Below, in pieces: positions 7,273 through 16,207 of a stretch of DNA of 64,000 bases (within the stretch, counting starts at the first letter, position 1; each line of letters opens with the position of its first letter). The notes beneath the pieces were generated by a model. That model was not told the DNA's origin. It saw nothing but the letters and a program-made list of their open reading frames with translations, and searched no databases. Source of the stretch: Paenibacillus timonensis (GTDB lineage Bacteria; Bacillota; Bacilli; Paenibacillales; Paenibacillaceae); contig NZ_JAKSXN010000001.1 in assembly GCF_022427145.1 (NCBI RefSeq), positions 1 to 64,000 on the forward strand. Direction: 5' to 3'. Both the position numbers and the translations under genes were made by a program.

Positions 7273-8535
7273 TTAGGTGGTAGCTTCCTGGATCGGCGGT
7301 TTGCCGGCATCCAGCAACGGTTGATTCCGCCCGAGAAAGATCGATAGGATCAACATCAACAGTCCGGTAGCCATCAATAGCCATTCGATCGCGATCGCAT
7401 CGGCAATCGGCCCGAAGATGAGCATCCCGATCGGCATCATGGACGTGGAGATCATGCTGAATACGCCGAAGATTCTCCCCATATAGCTCTCATCGACCTT
7501 TTCCTGGATCATCGTCATGGTCGGCGTATTAAAAGCCGGCATCGCTACGCCGAATAAGGCCATAAACGCCAGGTAGATCCAAAAAACGGGAACGAAGCCC
7601 AACAAGAAGGTACAAGCCCCCATCAGAACGGTTGCCAGGGTCATCGTGTGCACTTTATTCTTAAACCCGCCCCATGCGGCAATCATTCCCCCTCCCGCCA
7701 TCATTCCGACGGAAAAGGCGATTTCGATCGCGGTGAGCCGCCAGACCTCATCGCCAAAGCTGCGGGTGACTTGGAGCGGGGTTAAAAATGCCGCCGGGGC
7801 CATCAGAATAAAGAACACCGCCATGAAAGCAAAAAACGATTTTAAATAAGCTTGACGGCGAATGTAGGCCAGGCCCTCTTTCAAGTCGTTGAAATAGCTG
7901 GTTGACGGTTGTTCGGAATTTCTTTGGTGCGTCGGAATCCGAAAATAAAGCAGCAGCGTCAGAATAGCGATCATCGCCGTAACCACGTCGATAAAAAAGA
8001 TCATTTCGATCGTCGCCACCGTAAGCAGCGCGGCGCTGACGATGGGGGACACGAACATAATCACCGCTTGGATGCTACCGTTAATCCCGTTCACTTTGGT
8101 TAATTGGTCGGCCGGTACGATCTGCGGCAGAATCGCCCCGACCGCCGGCGTCTGCACGCCCGAGCCCAGCGCCCGAATCGCCGCCATGACGAACAGCAGC
8201 CAAGCCTCCTCATAACCCATCAGGAACAGGAGCGCCAATACCAGCGTAGAGAGCGCAATCATGCCATCCGATAGCATAATCAACACTTTCCGGTTATAAC
8301 GGTCCGCCCAAACGCCCGCCACCGGGGACAATAGGAACGTCGGGATGAATCCACAAATGATGTATAACGTCATCATGATCCCCGATTTCGTATTCAGCGT
8401 AATGTACCACATGATCGCGTACTGCACCAGCGAAGAACCAAACAATGAAACGGTTTGGCTGCTCAGGAAGAGAACGATGTTCCTTCTCCACTGCTCCTTT
8501 GGTGCGGATTGAATTGACCTGTCTGCGTTATTCAC
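7273..8535 (-). CDS. MFS drug/macrolide-efflux-type transporter
   Basis: A 420-residue major facilitator with about 12 hydrophobic segments. The N-terminal half shows the QTVSLFGSSLVQYAIMWY helix typical of MefA-like exporters, and the motif-A loop between helices 2 and 3 reads GVWADRYNRKVL. The C-terminal tail is short and soluble. The family exports drugs, often macrolides, using the proton gradient. The start was set at GTG 8535, six bases after GAGGGG; ATG 8541 overlaps that ribosome site. Proximity to the ABC-F gene is suggestive, but a MurE gene lies between them and each has its own signals. The substrate is not predictable. Confidence 0.85.
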   Translation of the reverse strand: MNNADRSIQSAPKEQWRRNIVLFLSSQTVSLFGSSLVQYAIMWYITLNTKSGIMMTLYIICGFIPTFLLSPVAGVWADRYNRKVLIMLSDGMIALSTLVLALLFLMGYEEAWLLFVMAAIRALGSGVQTPAVGAILPQIVPADQLTKVNGINGSIQAVIMFVSPIVSAALLTVATIEMIFFIDVVTAMIAILTLLLYFRIPTHQRNSEQPSTSYFNDLKEGLAYIRRQAYLKSFFAFMAVFFILMAPAAFLTPLQVTRSFGDEVWRLTAIEIAFSVGMMAGGGMIAAWGGFKNKVHTMTLATVLMGACTFLLGFVPVFWIYLAFMALFGVAMPAFNTPTMTMIQEKVDESYMGRIFGVFSMISTSMMPIGMLIFGPIADAIAIEWLLMATGLLMLILSIFLGRNQPLLDAGKPPIQEATT

Positions 8536-8547
8536 GGCCATCCCCTC

Positions 8548-8604
8548 TCGATTCGAAAAATTTAGTTTCAATACTACTGTAATCGAATCGAAACGTCCAA
8601 TCAA
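8548..8604 (-). promoter_or_regulatory. MFS gene promoter with flanking inverted repeat
   Basis: On the minus strand TTGATT (8599-8604), a 17-base spacer and TACAGT form a sigma-A promoter. The arms TCGATTCGA (8548-8556) and TCGAATCGA (8583-8591) are perfect reverse complements, one inside the spacer and one just before the ribosome site. They could be an operator or a leader stem that hides the start region. Confidence 0.5.
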
Positions 8605-8642
8605 TGGAAGGGATGATTATAGAAATCTATAGGGGCGAGCCG

Positions 8643-9482
8643 CTACATCTTGATGTTCTCTTCCTTGGCCATCGAGCGGATGTAAAACGCCCCCAGCACC
8701 GAACACAACAGGAACGAGAAAAAGGCCATTGCCGCCGCTTGCTCGCGTTCCTGAAACACGCTAAATACCTGTTGCATGGAAACACCCAACATCTGCGGGG
8801 AGTTCGCACCCAACAGGAACGGGGCCGTAAATGAACCGATCACGCCCATGAACACGAAGGTCAACGCAACGAGGAACGTTTTGTAAGAGAGCGGGAAAAT
8901 AAACCGCGCGAATAACCTTAACTTCCCTGCTCCGACGTCTTTGGCGCTTTCGATGACCGACGAGGGAATCCCGGACAGTGCGGAGCTGAGCAGCATGGTC
9001 GTAAACGGGATGTTGAACCAGAGATTCGCGATGATGATCCCCTTCTCGTCGAAAATGATCCGCGGCAGCGTGACGCCGATTTGCGCCAGCAGTCGCGCCA
9101 GCCAGCCGTGGTTTCCGAGCAGATTGATCAGCCCGTAAGTCGCGATAACCCCCGGGATGAACAACGGGATCATGTAGGTTTTGCGAATTAGCTCGACGAT
9201 CGGTCCCTGATTAAAGCGCATGTAAATCGCCAACGTGTAGCTGACCAGCAGCACCAACGCGCAGGTAATGAAGGTGATGCGCAGGGTGAACAGGAGGTTC
9301 GCCCGCATCCCCTTATCCGCAAACAGGTAGTGGTACCGGCTGAAATCGTATCCCCCCGCTTCATTCGTGAGGCTCAGCACCAAGGATTGGAGGATCGGGA
9401 TGATGACGACGACCAATAATATGGCGAAGGAGGGGAGGACCATGGCCAGCCCCGCCATCGCTTGTTTCCATTCCTTGCTCAT
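8643..9482 (-). CDS. ABC transporter permease, PotB/FbpB type
   Basis: A 279-residue inner-membrane permease with six predicted helices. The EAA loop reads ESAKDVGAGKLRLFARFIFP (about 186-205), which contacts the ATPase. It is the last gene of the operon and overlaps the binding-protein stop by 4 bases (ATGA). It pairs with the second permease at 11750-12586, with ATPase and binding protein between them. Family relatives import polyamines, ferric iron, thiamine or phosphonates; substrate is discussed under the phosphodiesterase gene. Confidence 0.9.
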   Translation of the reverse strand: MSKEWKQAMAGLAMVLPSFAILLVVVIIPILQSLVLSLTNEAGGYDFSRYHYLFADKGMRANLLFTLRITFITCALVLLVSYTLAIYMRFNQGPIVELIRKTYMIPLFIPGVIATYGLINLLGNHGWLARLLAQIGVTLPRIIFDEKGIIIANLWFNIPFTTMLLSSALSGIPSSVIESAKDVGAGKLRLFARFIFPLSYKTFLVALTFVFMGVIGSFTAPFLLGANSPQMLGVSMQQVFSVFQEREQAAAMAFFSFLLCSVLGAFYIRSMAKEENIKM

Positions 9483-10663
9483 TGCGCAGCTACATCGCTC
9501 TGCCAGCGTTTATTGATTTCCGTGCCCAAATCGCCAATATTGAAGGTTCGGAAGCCTTCGGCAACGCCGTCGAACTTCGCTTGCGTTTCCTGCGGCATAT
9601 TGGCCAGCTCGATGCCCGGGAACCCGTTCATTTTCTCCACGATGACGGTTTGCGCTTCCGGCGATAGAACGAAATCCAGGAATTGATAGATCGCTTCTTT
9701 TTTGTCGGATTCCCCGTTCACCATCAGATAAGTCGGACCGCCGTTGAAGCCGGGCGTAATTTGCTGCATTTTGACCGTATCGGGAAGCAGTCCTTCGTTG
9801 ATTTGCTGCAGTACCATGTCCGACCAGGCCGGAATCAGCGAGACCTCGCCGTTCATCAGGAGATCCAGCGTGCCCTGATTCTTTTTCGGATAAATGCCGT
9901 CCCCATAGACGTATTTCCCAAGCTCTTTCAACGTTTGGAACCCCGTATCCCACTTGGCCATCACGGACGGATCGGAATTATGGATATCCTCTTCGGGTAG
10001 ATCCTTGTAGATCACCGTTTGTACGAAGGAGCTGCCGGAGCCTCCGGTGGACGGGTCATTGTAGGCGAACTGCCCCGGGTTCGCTTTGATCCAGGATAGC
10101 AGCTCGTCCAGCGTTTTCGGCGGGTTGGTGATTTTCGTGCTGTCGTACGCCAGGACCACGGCGGAAGAACGATACGGAATCGCGTAATTGTCCACGTCTT
10201 TCATCGTGTCGGCGTTCACTTTGGCCAGATTCGGGATCGCACCCGGATCCAACTGCTGCCAAACCCCGTCTTTGGTGCCTTGGGCTACGACGCCGATGCC
10301 GTCCTCATACAGATCGATATCGCCCGAGCCTTTGCCGGCTTGCTTTGCTGCCAGAATGCGGTCGTACGTCGGCTCCGCACCGGTTCCGGACGGGATATAC
10401 ACCAGGTTCACGTCCACTTGATCGTTTTGCTTCTCGAACATCGGAACGAGCGTATCCCATAAATCCTTGACGTTCTGCGAACCCGTAAAATAGAAGTTAA
10501 ACTTGACCGGCGCGCTGGCTGCTGCCGGAGCTGCCGTCGATTCGCCTTGCGCCGCCGCATTGGACGCCGCCCCAATTCCGCCGGTACCGCCGCATCCGGC
10601 AAGCACCGTCATCGTTAATAAAGCGGTAGACAACAGGGTTAACCATGTTTTTTTGGATCGCAT
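9479..10663 (-). CDS. ABC transporter substrate-binding lipoprotein
   Basis: A 394-residue lipoprotein. The signal peptide starts MRSKKTWLTLLSTALLT and ends at the lipobox LAGC, with Cys about 23 as lipidation site, followed by a Gly/Ala/Ser linker. The mature protein is a type-II periplasmic-binding fold of the PotD/FbpA class. Start is ATG 10663 after GGGAGG. It sits between the ATPase and a permease in the operon. No ligand residues can be assigned with confidence; the co-transcribed phosphodiesterase and PHP genes favour an organophosphate or glycerophosphodiester ligand. Confidence 0.88.
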   Translation of the reverse strand: MRSKKTWLTLLSTALLTMTVLAGCGGTGGIGAASNAAAQGESTAAPAAASAPVKFNFYFTGSQNVKDLWDTLVPMFEKQNDQVDVNLVYIPSGTGAEPTYDRILAAKQAGKGSGDIDLYEDGIGVVAQGTKDGVWQQLDPGAIPNLAKVNADTMKDVDNYAIPYRSSAVVLAYDSTKITNPPKTLDELLSWIKANPGQFAYNDPSTGGSGSSFVQTVIYKDLPEEDIHNSDPSVMAKWDTGFQTLKELGKYVYGDGIYPKKNQGTLDLLMNGEVSLIPAWSDMVLQQINEGLLPDTVKMQQITPGFNGGPTYLMVNGESDKKEAIYQFLDFVLSPEAQTVIVEKMNGFPGIELANMPQETQAKFDGVAEGFRTFNIGDLGTEINKRWQSDVAAQ

Positions 10664-10680
10664 GTTTCGTTTATCCTCCC

Positions 10681-11721
10681 TTAGTTGGGTTCGCCTAACG
10701 GAAACCCGATCAATTTGACGATCTTGACGCCAACTTCCTTGCCGATGGATAAGTGCTGCGTCGCTTCCTTCGACTGGAACGTCCGCAGCGTCCCCCATCC
10801 GGACAGCTCGACGGTCACTTCGGCGTAATGCCCGAGGACCATCACTTGCTTGATTTTCCCCTCCAGCTTCTCGCCATTCTCCGCAACATCGCTTAAGACT
10901 ACGTCCTCCGGCCGGATCGCCGCGGTAATTTTACCGCTAAGCCGCTTTTCGTTCGGAAAGCGAATCGCGCCGATCCGGATGCTCTCTTCATCCGCCACCC
11001 CCTCCAAAAAGTTCATTTTGCCGATAAAACCTGCAACATATAAAGACTCGGGCGTATCGTAGATTTGCTGCGGTCCCGCGATCTGTTCAATCCGCCCGTG
11101 ATTCATCACAACGATCCGGTCAGAGAGCGACAACGCCTCCTCCTGGTCATGCGTCACGAAAACCATCGTGAGTCCGGTTTGCATTTGGATCTCGCGAAGC
11201 TCCTCGCGCATCTCGTGGCGCAGCTTCGCGTCCAGCGCCGAGAAAGGCTCGTCCAGCAGCAGCACGGACGGCTGAAGCAGCAGCGACCGGGCCAAAGCGA
11301 CGCGTTGCTGCTGACCGCCCGACAATTCGGCGGGATGTTTCTTCTCGTAGCCCGACAACCGGACCAGCTTCAGCGCATCGGCAACCGCGGCGCGGATTTC
11401 CGCCTTTGGCATCTTGCGGATCTTCAGTCCGAACGCCAAGTTGTCGTAGACGGACATATGCGACCATAGATTGTAGCTCTGAAATACCATGGACGTGGGG
11501 CGCTTCTCGGGCGGCAGCCCGACGACGCTGCGGCCCTCGATCAGGATGTCGCCCGAATCCGGCTCGAGAAAGCCGCCGATGCTGCGCAGCACCGTCGTCT
11601 TCCCGCATCCCGAAGGCCCGAGCAGCGTGACAAGCTCACCTTGTTCCACCGTTAAGTTGATATCGCTAACCCCGTCTCCCGTTTTGTAGCGTTTCGTCAA
11701 ATTGCGCACCGCCAATTGCAT
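10681..11721 (-). CDS. ABC transporter ATP-binding protein, PotA/UgpC-like
   Basis: A 346-residue ATPase: Walker A GPSGCGKTT (about 39-47), Q-loop MVFQSYNLW, signature LSGGQQQRVALARSL, Walker B VLLLDEPFSALD and H-loop VTHDQEEAL. After residue 240 comes a regulatory TOBE domain, containing IRPEDVVLS. Start is ATG 11721, eight bases after GGGGG. It powers the two permeases of this operon at the cytoplasmic face. The arrangement permease-ATPase-binding protein-permease is unusual compared with potABCD order but keeps the full set. Confidence 0.9.
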   Translation of the reverse strand: MQLAVRNLTKRYKTGDGVSDINLTVEQGELVTLLGPSGCGKTTVLRSIGGFLEPDSGDILIEGRSVVGLPPEKRPTSMVFQSYNLWSHMSVYDNLAFGLKIRKMPKAEIRAAVADALKLVRLSGYEKKHPAELSGGQQQRVALARSLLLQPSVLLLDEPFSALDAKLRHEMREELREIQMQTGLTMVFVTHDQEEALSLSDRIVVMNHGRIEQIAGPQQIYDTPESLYVAGFIGKMNFLEGVADEESIRIGAIRFPNEKRLSGKITAAIRPEDVVLSDVAENGEKLEGKIKQVMVLGHYAEVTVELSGWGTLRTFQSKEATQHLSIGKEVGVKIVKLIGFPLGEPN

Positions 11722-11749
11722 GCGGATTACCCCCTTTTCCCCTGATCGT

Positions 11750-12586
11750 CTATTTCGTCTGGAACCCGCTCGCCAGCACGTCGGCGCTAACGAGCCGTTG
11801 GGCCGCAAGCAGCAGTATGATGGTCGGCAAGGTCAGAATGATCGAGAACACCGCGCCGGCGCTGCTTGGAAAATCCGAGATAATGGAATACATGACGATC
11901 GGCATCGTCTTGAAATCCGGGATGCCGACGAGAAACGTCCCTTGCGCTTCGTCCAGCGAATTGAGAAACGTAAAGACCGAGGCGACCATAATGCCGGGCA
12001 TCGCCATCGGCAGCGTAATGCTCCGGAACACCCGGAACGGCGTCGCTCCGACGTCCCGCGCCGATTCCTCCTGCGCCCGATGGACGTTACGAAAGGCTGC
12101 CGTAGGAATCCAGGTCATAAACATCAGCACGTTAATCATGTGAATCAATACGACGCCCAGCAGGGTGTTCATTAATCCGATCCGATAGAACAACACCGCA
12201 ATCGAGACGTACAGCCCCATTTTTGGAAAAGCATGCGTCAGCAGGAAGGAGAACAGGAACATCCGTTTCAGCGGAAACTGGATTCGGGCGAACGCATAAG
12301 CTGCCGGGATGCAGATGAGGATCGATAAGGCCGTTACGATGGCCGCGATCAAGAACGACAACGAGATCGATGAGACGATATCGTCTTTGGCCAATACGAA
12401 ATTCCACCACTTGAATCCCCAGGTCGCCGGCATCACGTCCGGATAGTTCCACTTTTCGCTGAACGCCAGCACCAGCAGATTCAAGAGCGGGCCGGCAAAA
12501 AATACCGCAAACACGGTCAGCAGCACAAACTCGATGATTCTCCTCGCTCCCACCTTTTTCCAATACCATAACATGATTCGGGTCAC
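11750..12586 (-). CDS. ABC transporter permease, PotC type
   Basis: A 278-residue permease with six hydrophobic helices and the EAA loop QEESARDVGATPFRVFRSIT (about 168-187). The start is GTG 12586, overlapping the LacI stop (GAGTGA); an in-frame ATG at 12574 is an alternative with looser spacing to GGGAG. It forms the membrane channel with the permease at 8643-9482. Confidence 0.9.
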   Translation of the reverse strand: MTRIMLWYWKKVGARRIIEFVLLTVFAVFFAGPLLNLLVLAFSEKWNYPDVMPATWGFKWWNFVLAKDDIVSSISLSFLIAAIVTALSILICIPAAYAFARIQFPLKRMFLFSFLLTHAFPKMGLYVSIAVLFYRIGLMNTLLGVVLIHMINVLMFMTWIPTAAFRNVHRAQEESARDVGATPFRVFRSITLPMAMPGIMVASVFTFLNSLDEAQGTFLVGIPDFKTMPIVMYSIISDFPSSAGAVFSIILTLPTIILLLAAQRLVSADVLASGFQTK

Positions 12587-13617
12587 TCCCTTCCTTCCGT
12601 GGATTGGCGTATGACGACCTGACTCTCGTATTCCACCAACTTCGGCAAATCCGCCTCCCCGCGGATCAGCCGATCGAGCATCTCTACCGCGTCCCGGCCG
12701 ATGCCGGTCGCATCCACGCTGACCGTGGACAGCGACGGGGAATACATACTGCCCAGCTCGATGTTGTCGTACCCCATTACCGCAACCTCTTGGGGGATTC
12801 GGACGCCTCGTTCCAGCAGCAGCTTCATCGCGCCTAGCGCCAGCATGTCGTTCGTCGTAAATAAAGCGGTATACCCTTGGTTCCGAAATGCCGGGAAGTG
12901 CTCCTCCATCAGCTTGAATCCATATGCAAAGCTGGACTCCGGGGACGGGATCATCTGAACGGCACCGGATTGCCCGGAGAGGCCCAGTTGTTCCAGGCGG
13001 CGGGTAAACCCCGTTATGCGAAGCGAATGGCTGCGGTGCTCGACCGGACCGGCGATGACGAAAAATTGGCGATGCCCCAGTCCGTACAAATAATCGGCGG
13101 CCCGGGCACCGCCGGCCTCATCGTTGCTGACAAGGTGGATGACGTCGGGGTCGTCGGTCGAACCGTTGACCATCAAGTAAGGCACATTGAATTTTTTGAC
13201 GTAATCGATCACGTTCTTCCGCAGCCGGCTGACCAGAATCAGTCCGTCGACCCGCTGTTCCAGCAAGTAATCCGTGGAGCGCAAGCTCATCTCCCGGTCC
13301 GTTTTTAGGAAGACGGAATACCCGCGAGCTTCGGAGGCCACCAGAATTTCGTCAATGATTTTGCCGTAGAGCGGATGCGAGACGATCGGCGGTTTTTCGC
13401 GGAATACGATGACGCCAAGGTTGTTCGTTCGTTTGGTGACCATGGCCCGGGCAACGGCATTCGGCTTGTACCGGAGCGCTTCCGCCGCTTGCAGCACGCG
13501 TTCCTTCACCTCGGGACTGGCATAGCCGTTGCCGGAGATGACCCGAGAGGCCGTGGACTTGGATACCCCCGCCAGTTGGGCTAGCTCCCGGAGGCCATGG
13601 TTCGGCTTGTTCGTCAA
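12583..13617 (-). CDS. LacI-family transcriptional regulator
   Basis: A 344-residue regulator: N-terminal helix-turn-helix LRELAQLAGVSKSTASRVIS (9-28), hinge YKPNAVARAM, then a periplasmic-binding-type effector domain ending in the typical MGYDNIELG segment. The start is TTG 13617, ten bases after AAGGAG, overlapping the phosphodiesterase stop (TTGA). Being inside the transporter operon, it most likely controls that operon; two overlapping palindromes at 15912-15935 near the operon start are candidate operators. Confidence 0.92.
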   Translation of the reverse strand: MTNKPNHGLRELAQLAGVSKSTASRVISGNGYASPEVKERVLQAAEALRYKPNAVARAMVTKRTNNLGVIVFREKPPIVSHPLYGKIIDEILVASEARGYSVFLKTDREMSLRSTDYLLEQRVDGLILVSRLRKNVIDYVKKFNVPYLMVNGSTDDPDVIHLVSNDEAGGARAADYLYGLGHRQFFVIAGPVEHRSHSLRITGFTRRLEQLGLSGQSGAVQMIPSPESSFAYGFKLMEEHFPAFRNQGYTALFTTNDMLALGAMKLLLERGVRIPQEVAVMGYDNIELGSMYSPSLSTVSVDATGIGRDAVEMLDRLIRGEADLPKLVEYESQVVIRQSTEGRE

Positions 13618-14357
13618 CGTACGGTCTCTCCTTCACTGAATTTCGCTTCGTTCTTCACGGCCAGAAGCTCGGCAACGTTGCGAGTCGTGATCGAATCGAC
13701 GCCCAATCCGGCCATCCGCCGCATGTCTTCAGGCTCTGAAACGGTCCAGACATACACGGCCAACCCCGCTTGTTTCGCGGCATCCACGAGCTCCGGCCGA
13801 ACCAACTGGTACGGGACGTTTAACCCGAAGCATCTGGAAGCGCGGCCTTCATCGCAGGCTCTAGCAACGGCTTCTGCATAAGGTCCGGCCAAGAAGCTAT
13901 CGATGTTCACGTTCAGCAGCTTGCGGATGGCCCGGGCGCAGCGATCGGCTTCCAGCGCGACGGGATACTCGCAACCGCTGAAGAAGGCCTGATTCGTCAT
14001 CTCCATTTTGAGGAGCATTGCGGCCGCCGGTTCCAGGCAAGCCGCGGATTTGATGTCGAGGTTCATCGTCCTGCCGGCTTCCTTGATTGATCGTAGAACG
14101 GACTCCAGCGAAAGGCGCTCCTCGATCGATTGTTCATCCAGCTCCTCCAGCGTGAGGTCCGATAATCGGGTTTGACGCCCGTCCGCAAGCCGCACTTCGT
14201 CGTCATGGGCCAGTACAAGCCGGCCGTCCCGCGTCGCCCGAATGTCGTCTTCATAAACGTCGGCTCCCAGCGCCAATGCAGCGTGTAAGGAGGCCAGCGA
14301 ATGATCCGGGTGGCCCATACATCCGGTATGGGCGGTCATTAACGGAAATTGTTTCAT
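13614..14357 (-). CDS. Glycerophosphodiester phosphodiesterase-like protein, variant active site
   Basis: A 247-residue TIM-barrel of GDPD size. Family members split glycerophosphodiesters to glycerol-3-phosphate and an alcohol. Conserved features seen: H10, the metal pair E36/D38 in YEDDIRAT, and the second catalytic His H51 in LAHDD. Departures: the HRG motif is HTG (T11 replaces the phosphate-binding Arg), PENT is PDHS, and the third metal ligand in LNIEIK is Asp (LDIK, about 101). No signal peptide, so it acts in the cytoplasm on imported substrate. Its operon position matches ugpQ in the E. coli ugp operon. The missing Arg suggests an altered leaving group or substrate rather than simple decay, since the other residues are intact. 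Confidence 0.85.
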   Translation of the reverse strand: MKQFPLMTAHTGCMGHPDHSLASLHAALALGADVYEDDIRATRDGRLVLAHDDEVRLADGRQTRLSDLTLEELDEQSIEERLSLESVLRSIKEAGRTMNLDIKSAACLEPAAAMLLKMEMTNQAFFSGCEYPVALEADRCARAIRKLLNVNIDSFLAGPYAEAVARACDEGRASRCFGLNVPYQLVRPELVDAAKQAGLAVYVWTVSEPEDMRRMAGLGVDSITTRNVAELLAVKNEAKFSEGETVR

Positions 14358-14373
14358 GCCATGAACTACCTCC

Positions 14374-15393
14374 CTATTCGAAATAAACCGGATTGGTAAA
14401 AGCGATTAATGCATGAACTTCCCGCACCATCCCCCATAGCTCAGCCCGGAGCCATTTTCTTGACCCGGAGAGAACCGGCAATCCGTCTAAACACAGGGGA
14501 TCGTCTGCGCTGCCTCCGCTTCGCGTGACCTCCATCTCCAGCTCCATCCCCAGGTCGGAGCAAAGGACGAGCTTGAAGTTCTGTTCCGGCAAGGACCATA
14601 ATCCCAGCCTTACCGAGAAGTCGATCGTGATGTGGGCTTGCACCTCACCCTGATCATCCGCAAGCCGCGGAGAAGGGATCACGGATCCGAGGCCAAAACT
14701 TTGGCCGCCCAAACTGACGGTCAGCGACAACAGCGGGCCCATTGTTACGGCGGCTCTTCCTTCCCGAAGGGCGTTAATGAGACGCTCTTCCGTCGGCAGC
14801 TCGCCTTCCGGGATGCCGAGATACGTGACCGACAGCGGTTCATCCGTATCCGACTGCGCATGCCAATCCCGGCCCGAGGTCGCGGATATCCGCAGGCCTT
14901 CGTTCAGCTTGTCGGTCCACAGGGTATAGGCACGCCGGTTGTTGGTGCGGATGGAAGCGAACGTCCCGGACCAAACCTCGATATAATCGACGACCGACCA
15001 ATCCCGCAGCTCATATTCCCAGAAGCACCCGGTACAGGCCGGACTGCCGATCCGGAAAGGATGGGCCAAGCCGGCGATACCGCCAAGGCGATGCACCGCC
15101 TGAATCCCCTCATCGATCATGCTTCGGTCGGCTCTTCGCCAATCGGCATATTCGCTTAATCCTATCGTGACCATATGGCCGTAGAACGTCGTCCACTCCA
15201 TGCCGGACAGAATCATCAGCCCGTATTGGCTGGCGATGGAGTCCTTCCCGGCAAGTCCGGACATCGTGTTATGATCCATCAGGGCGATCGCGTCGAAGCC
15301 GAGTTGGGCAGCGCCCGCGGCCAACTCTTCCAGCGTTTGGACGCCGTCGCTGTGCAGCGTATGCGTGTGCAGCTCGCAAGCCAGCCATTTCAT
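14374..15393 (-). CDS. PHP-domain phosphoesterase, CehA/McbA type
   Basis: A 339-residue metallohydrolase beginning directly with the PHP metal motif ELHTHTLHSDG (7-17). Further metal-ligand candidates are DHNTMSG (about 39-45), the His of GLAHPFRIG, and the C-terminal SGRDWH. PHP enzymes of the CehA/McbA group hydrolyse phosphoesters or carbamates with two or three metal ions. Start is ATG 15393 overlapping the preceding stop (ATGA). In many genomes the beta-sandwich domain encoded by the preceding gene is fused to this one; here they are separate, translationally coupled genes. Together with the phosphodiesterase it probably processes imported phosphoesters. Confidence 0.85.
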   Translation of the reverse strand: MKWLACELHTHTLHSDGVQTLEELAAGAAQLGFDAIALMDHNTMSGLAGKDSIASQYGLMILSGMEWTTFYGHMVTIGLSEYADWRRADRSMIDEGIQAVHRLGGIAGLAHPFRIGSPACTGCFWEYELRDWSVVDYIEVWSGTFASIRTNNRRAYTLWTDKLNEGLRISATSGRDWHAQSDTDEPLSVTYLGIPEGELPTEERLINALREGRAAVTMGPLLSLTVSLGGQSFGLGSVIPSPRLADDQGEVQAHITIDFSVRLGLWSLPEQNFKLVLCSDLGMELEMEVTRSGGSADDPLCLDGLPVLSGSRKWLRAELWGMVREVHALIAFTNPVYFE

Positions 15394-15860
15394 CCTGCCT
15401 TCAGCTCCTTTTCCGTCCAGATTTGCAGCCGGTAATCGCACGAGTCCGTCACGATGCAGTGAATGCTCAGCGTGACCTGCCAATCTCCGGCGGGTAGCGG
15501 TCCCGGCATCAACCCGGGGGATGCTTGCCCTGCCGAAAGCGTCAGCTCTTGGATCGAGTCGTGGCGATGGCACGCTCCCCGATAGCCAAGCGGATCGTCG
15601 AGCGAGAGCGTGATCAGGTTTTTTAGCGGCAAATAACGTTCCGCTTGGGTGATCGCCGGTTCCCTTTGCTCCGGCAGCAGATAAGACTCGAAGCTTTGCT
15701 CAAGCAAATCTAGCGAGCGTTCGCGATCTTCCAGCACCTTCGGTGCATATTCAAATTTCAGTTGCAACCGGCAGCAGTCCTCATCCAACTGAAACGGAAT
15801 TCGGAGATGCGTCTTCGAATACTCCGGCGTCACGCGCCCCTTCACATCGAGTACCAGCAA
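15390..15860 (-). CDS. Beta-sandwich partner of the PHP protein
   Basis: A 156-residue protein with no signal peptide or membrane segment. Alternating hydrophobic strands and the stretches YSKTHLRIPFQL and GDWQVTLSIHCIVTDSCDY resemble the N-terminal beta-sandwich that precedes the PHP domain in CehA/McbA-like metallohydrolases. It is the first gene of the operon and overlaps the PHP gene by 4 bases. The start is uncertain: TTG 15860 gives the longest protein, but its spacing to AAGG is 12, and GTG 15845 is possible. Confidence 0.6.
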   Translation of the reverse strand: MLVLDVKGRVTPEYSKTHLRIPFQLDEDCCRLQLKFEYAPKVLEDRERSLDLLEQSFESYLLPEQREPAITQAERYLPLKNLITLSLDDPLGYRGACHRHDSIQELTLSAGQASPGLMPGPLPAGDWQVTLSIHCIVTDSCDYRLQIWTEKELKAG

Positions 15861-15911
15861 TTCGGCTCATCGCCTTTCTTGTTTTTCTTGTTGGGAGTCC
15901 GTTTATAGACG

Positions 15912-15935
15912 CGTTCCCGAGTGGGAACGGTCCCA
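15912..15935. promoter_or_regulatory. Overlapping palindromes, candidate LacI operators
   Basis: CGTTCCC-GAGT-GGGAACG (15912-15929) and TGGGA-ACGG-TCCCA (15922-15935) share a half-site. They lie 50-75 bases upstream of the first gene of the transporter operon. LacI proteins bind even-centred palindromes of this size, and the only LacI gene nearby is in this operon. No sigma-A promoter is clear in 15861-16061. Confidence 0.4.
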
Positions 15936-16055
15936 CATGTCTCTCATGGTACAGCGCGAACATCAAGGCGGTATCATCCGCGTGTTAATCTTCTGTAAAG
16001 GCCAAAGACAAGAAGCTCCCCTGTTGACAGAACCATAAACCTTCTTTCGTCCCAT

Positions 16056-16087
16056 AACAAAAAGGACGCGAAGAGGTTCGCGTCCTT
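16056..16087 (-). terminator. Terminator of the Atu4866-family gene
   Basis: AAGGACGCGAA (16062-16072) pairs perfectly with TTCGCGTCCTT (16077-16087) over a GAGG loop. The minus strand continues with a T run (TTTTTGTT), consistent with ending the gene at 16208-16477. Confidence 0.85.
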
Positions 16088-16207
16088 CCTTTGGTAATCA
16101 TTCATTTTCAACAATCCGTATTCTCGCCCCAGAACTCCCATGCCGCCCTGTCGGCATTCAACTTGTCCAGATTGCTCCGGGTGCGTCGGAGGGCGTCGGA
16201 GCCGATG

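Noticed and set aside
8619-8632. Palindrome TATAGAAATCTATA after the transporter operon as terminator
   Set aside because: AT-only short stem with no GC core or T run; at best part of the neighbouring promoter region.
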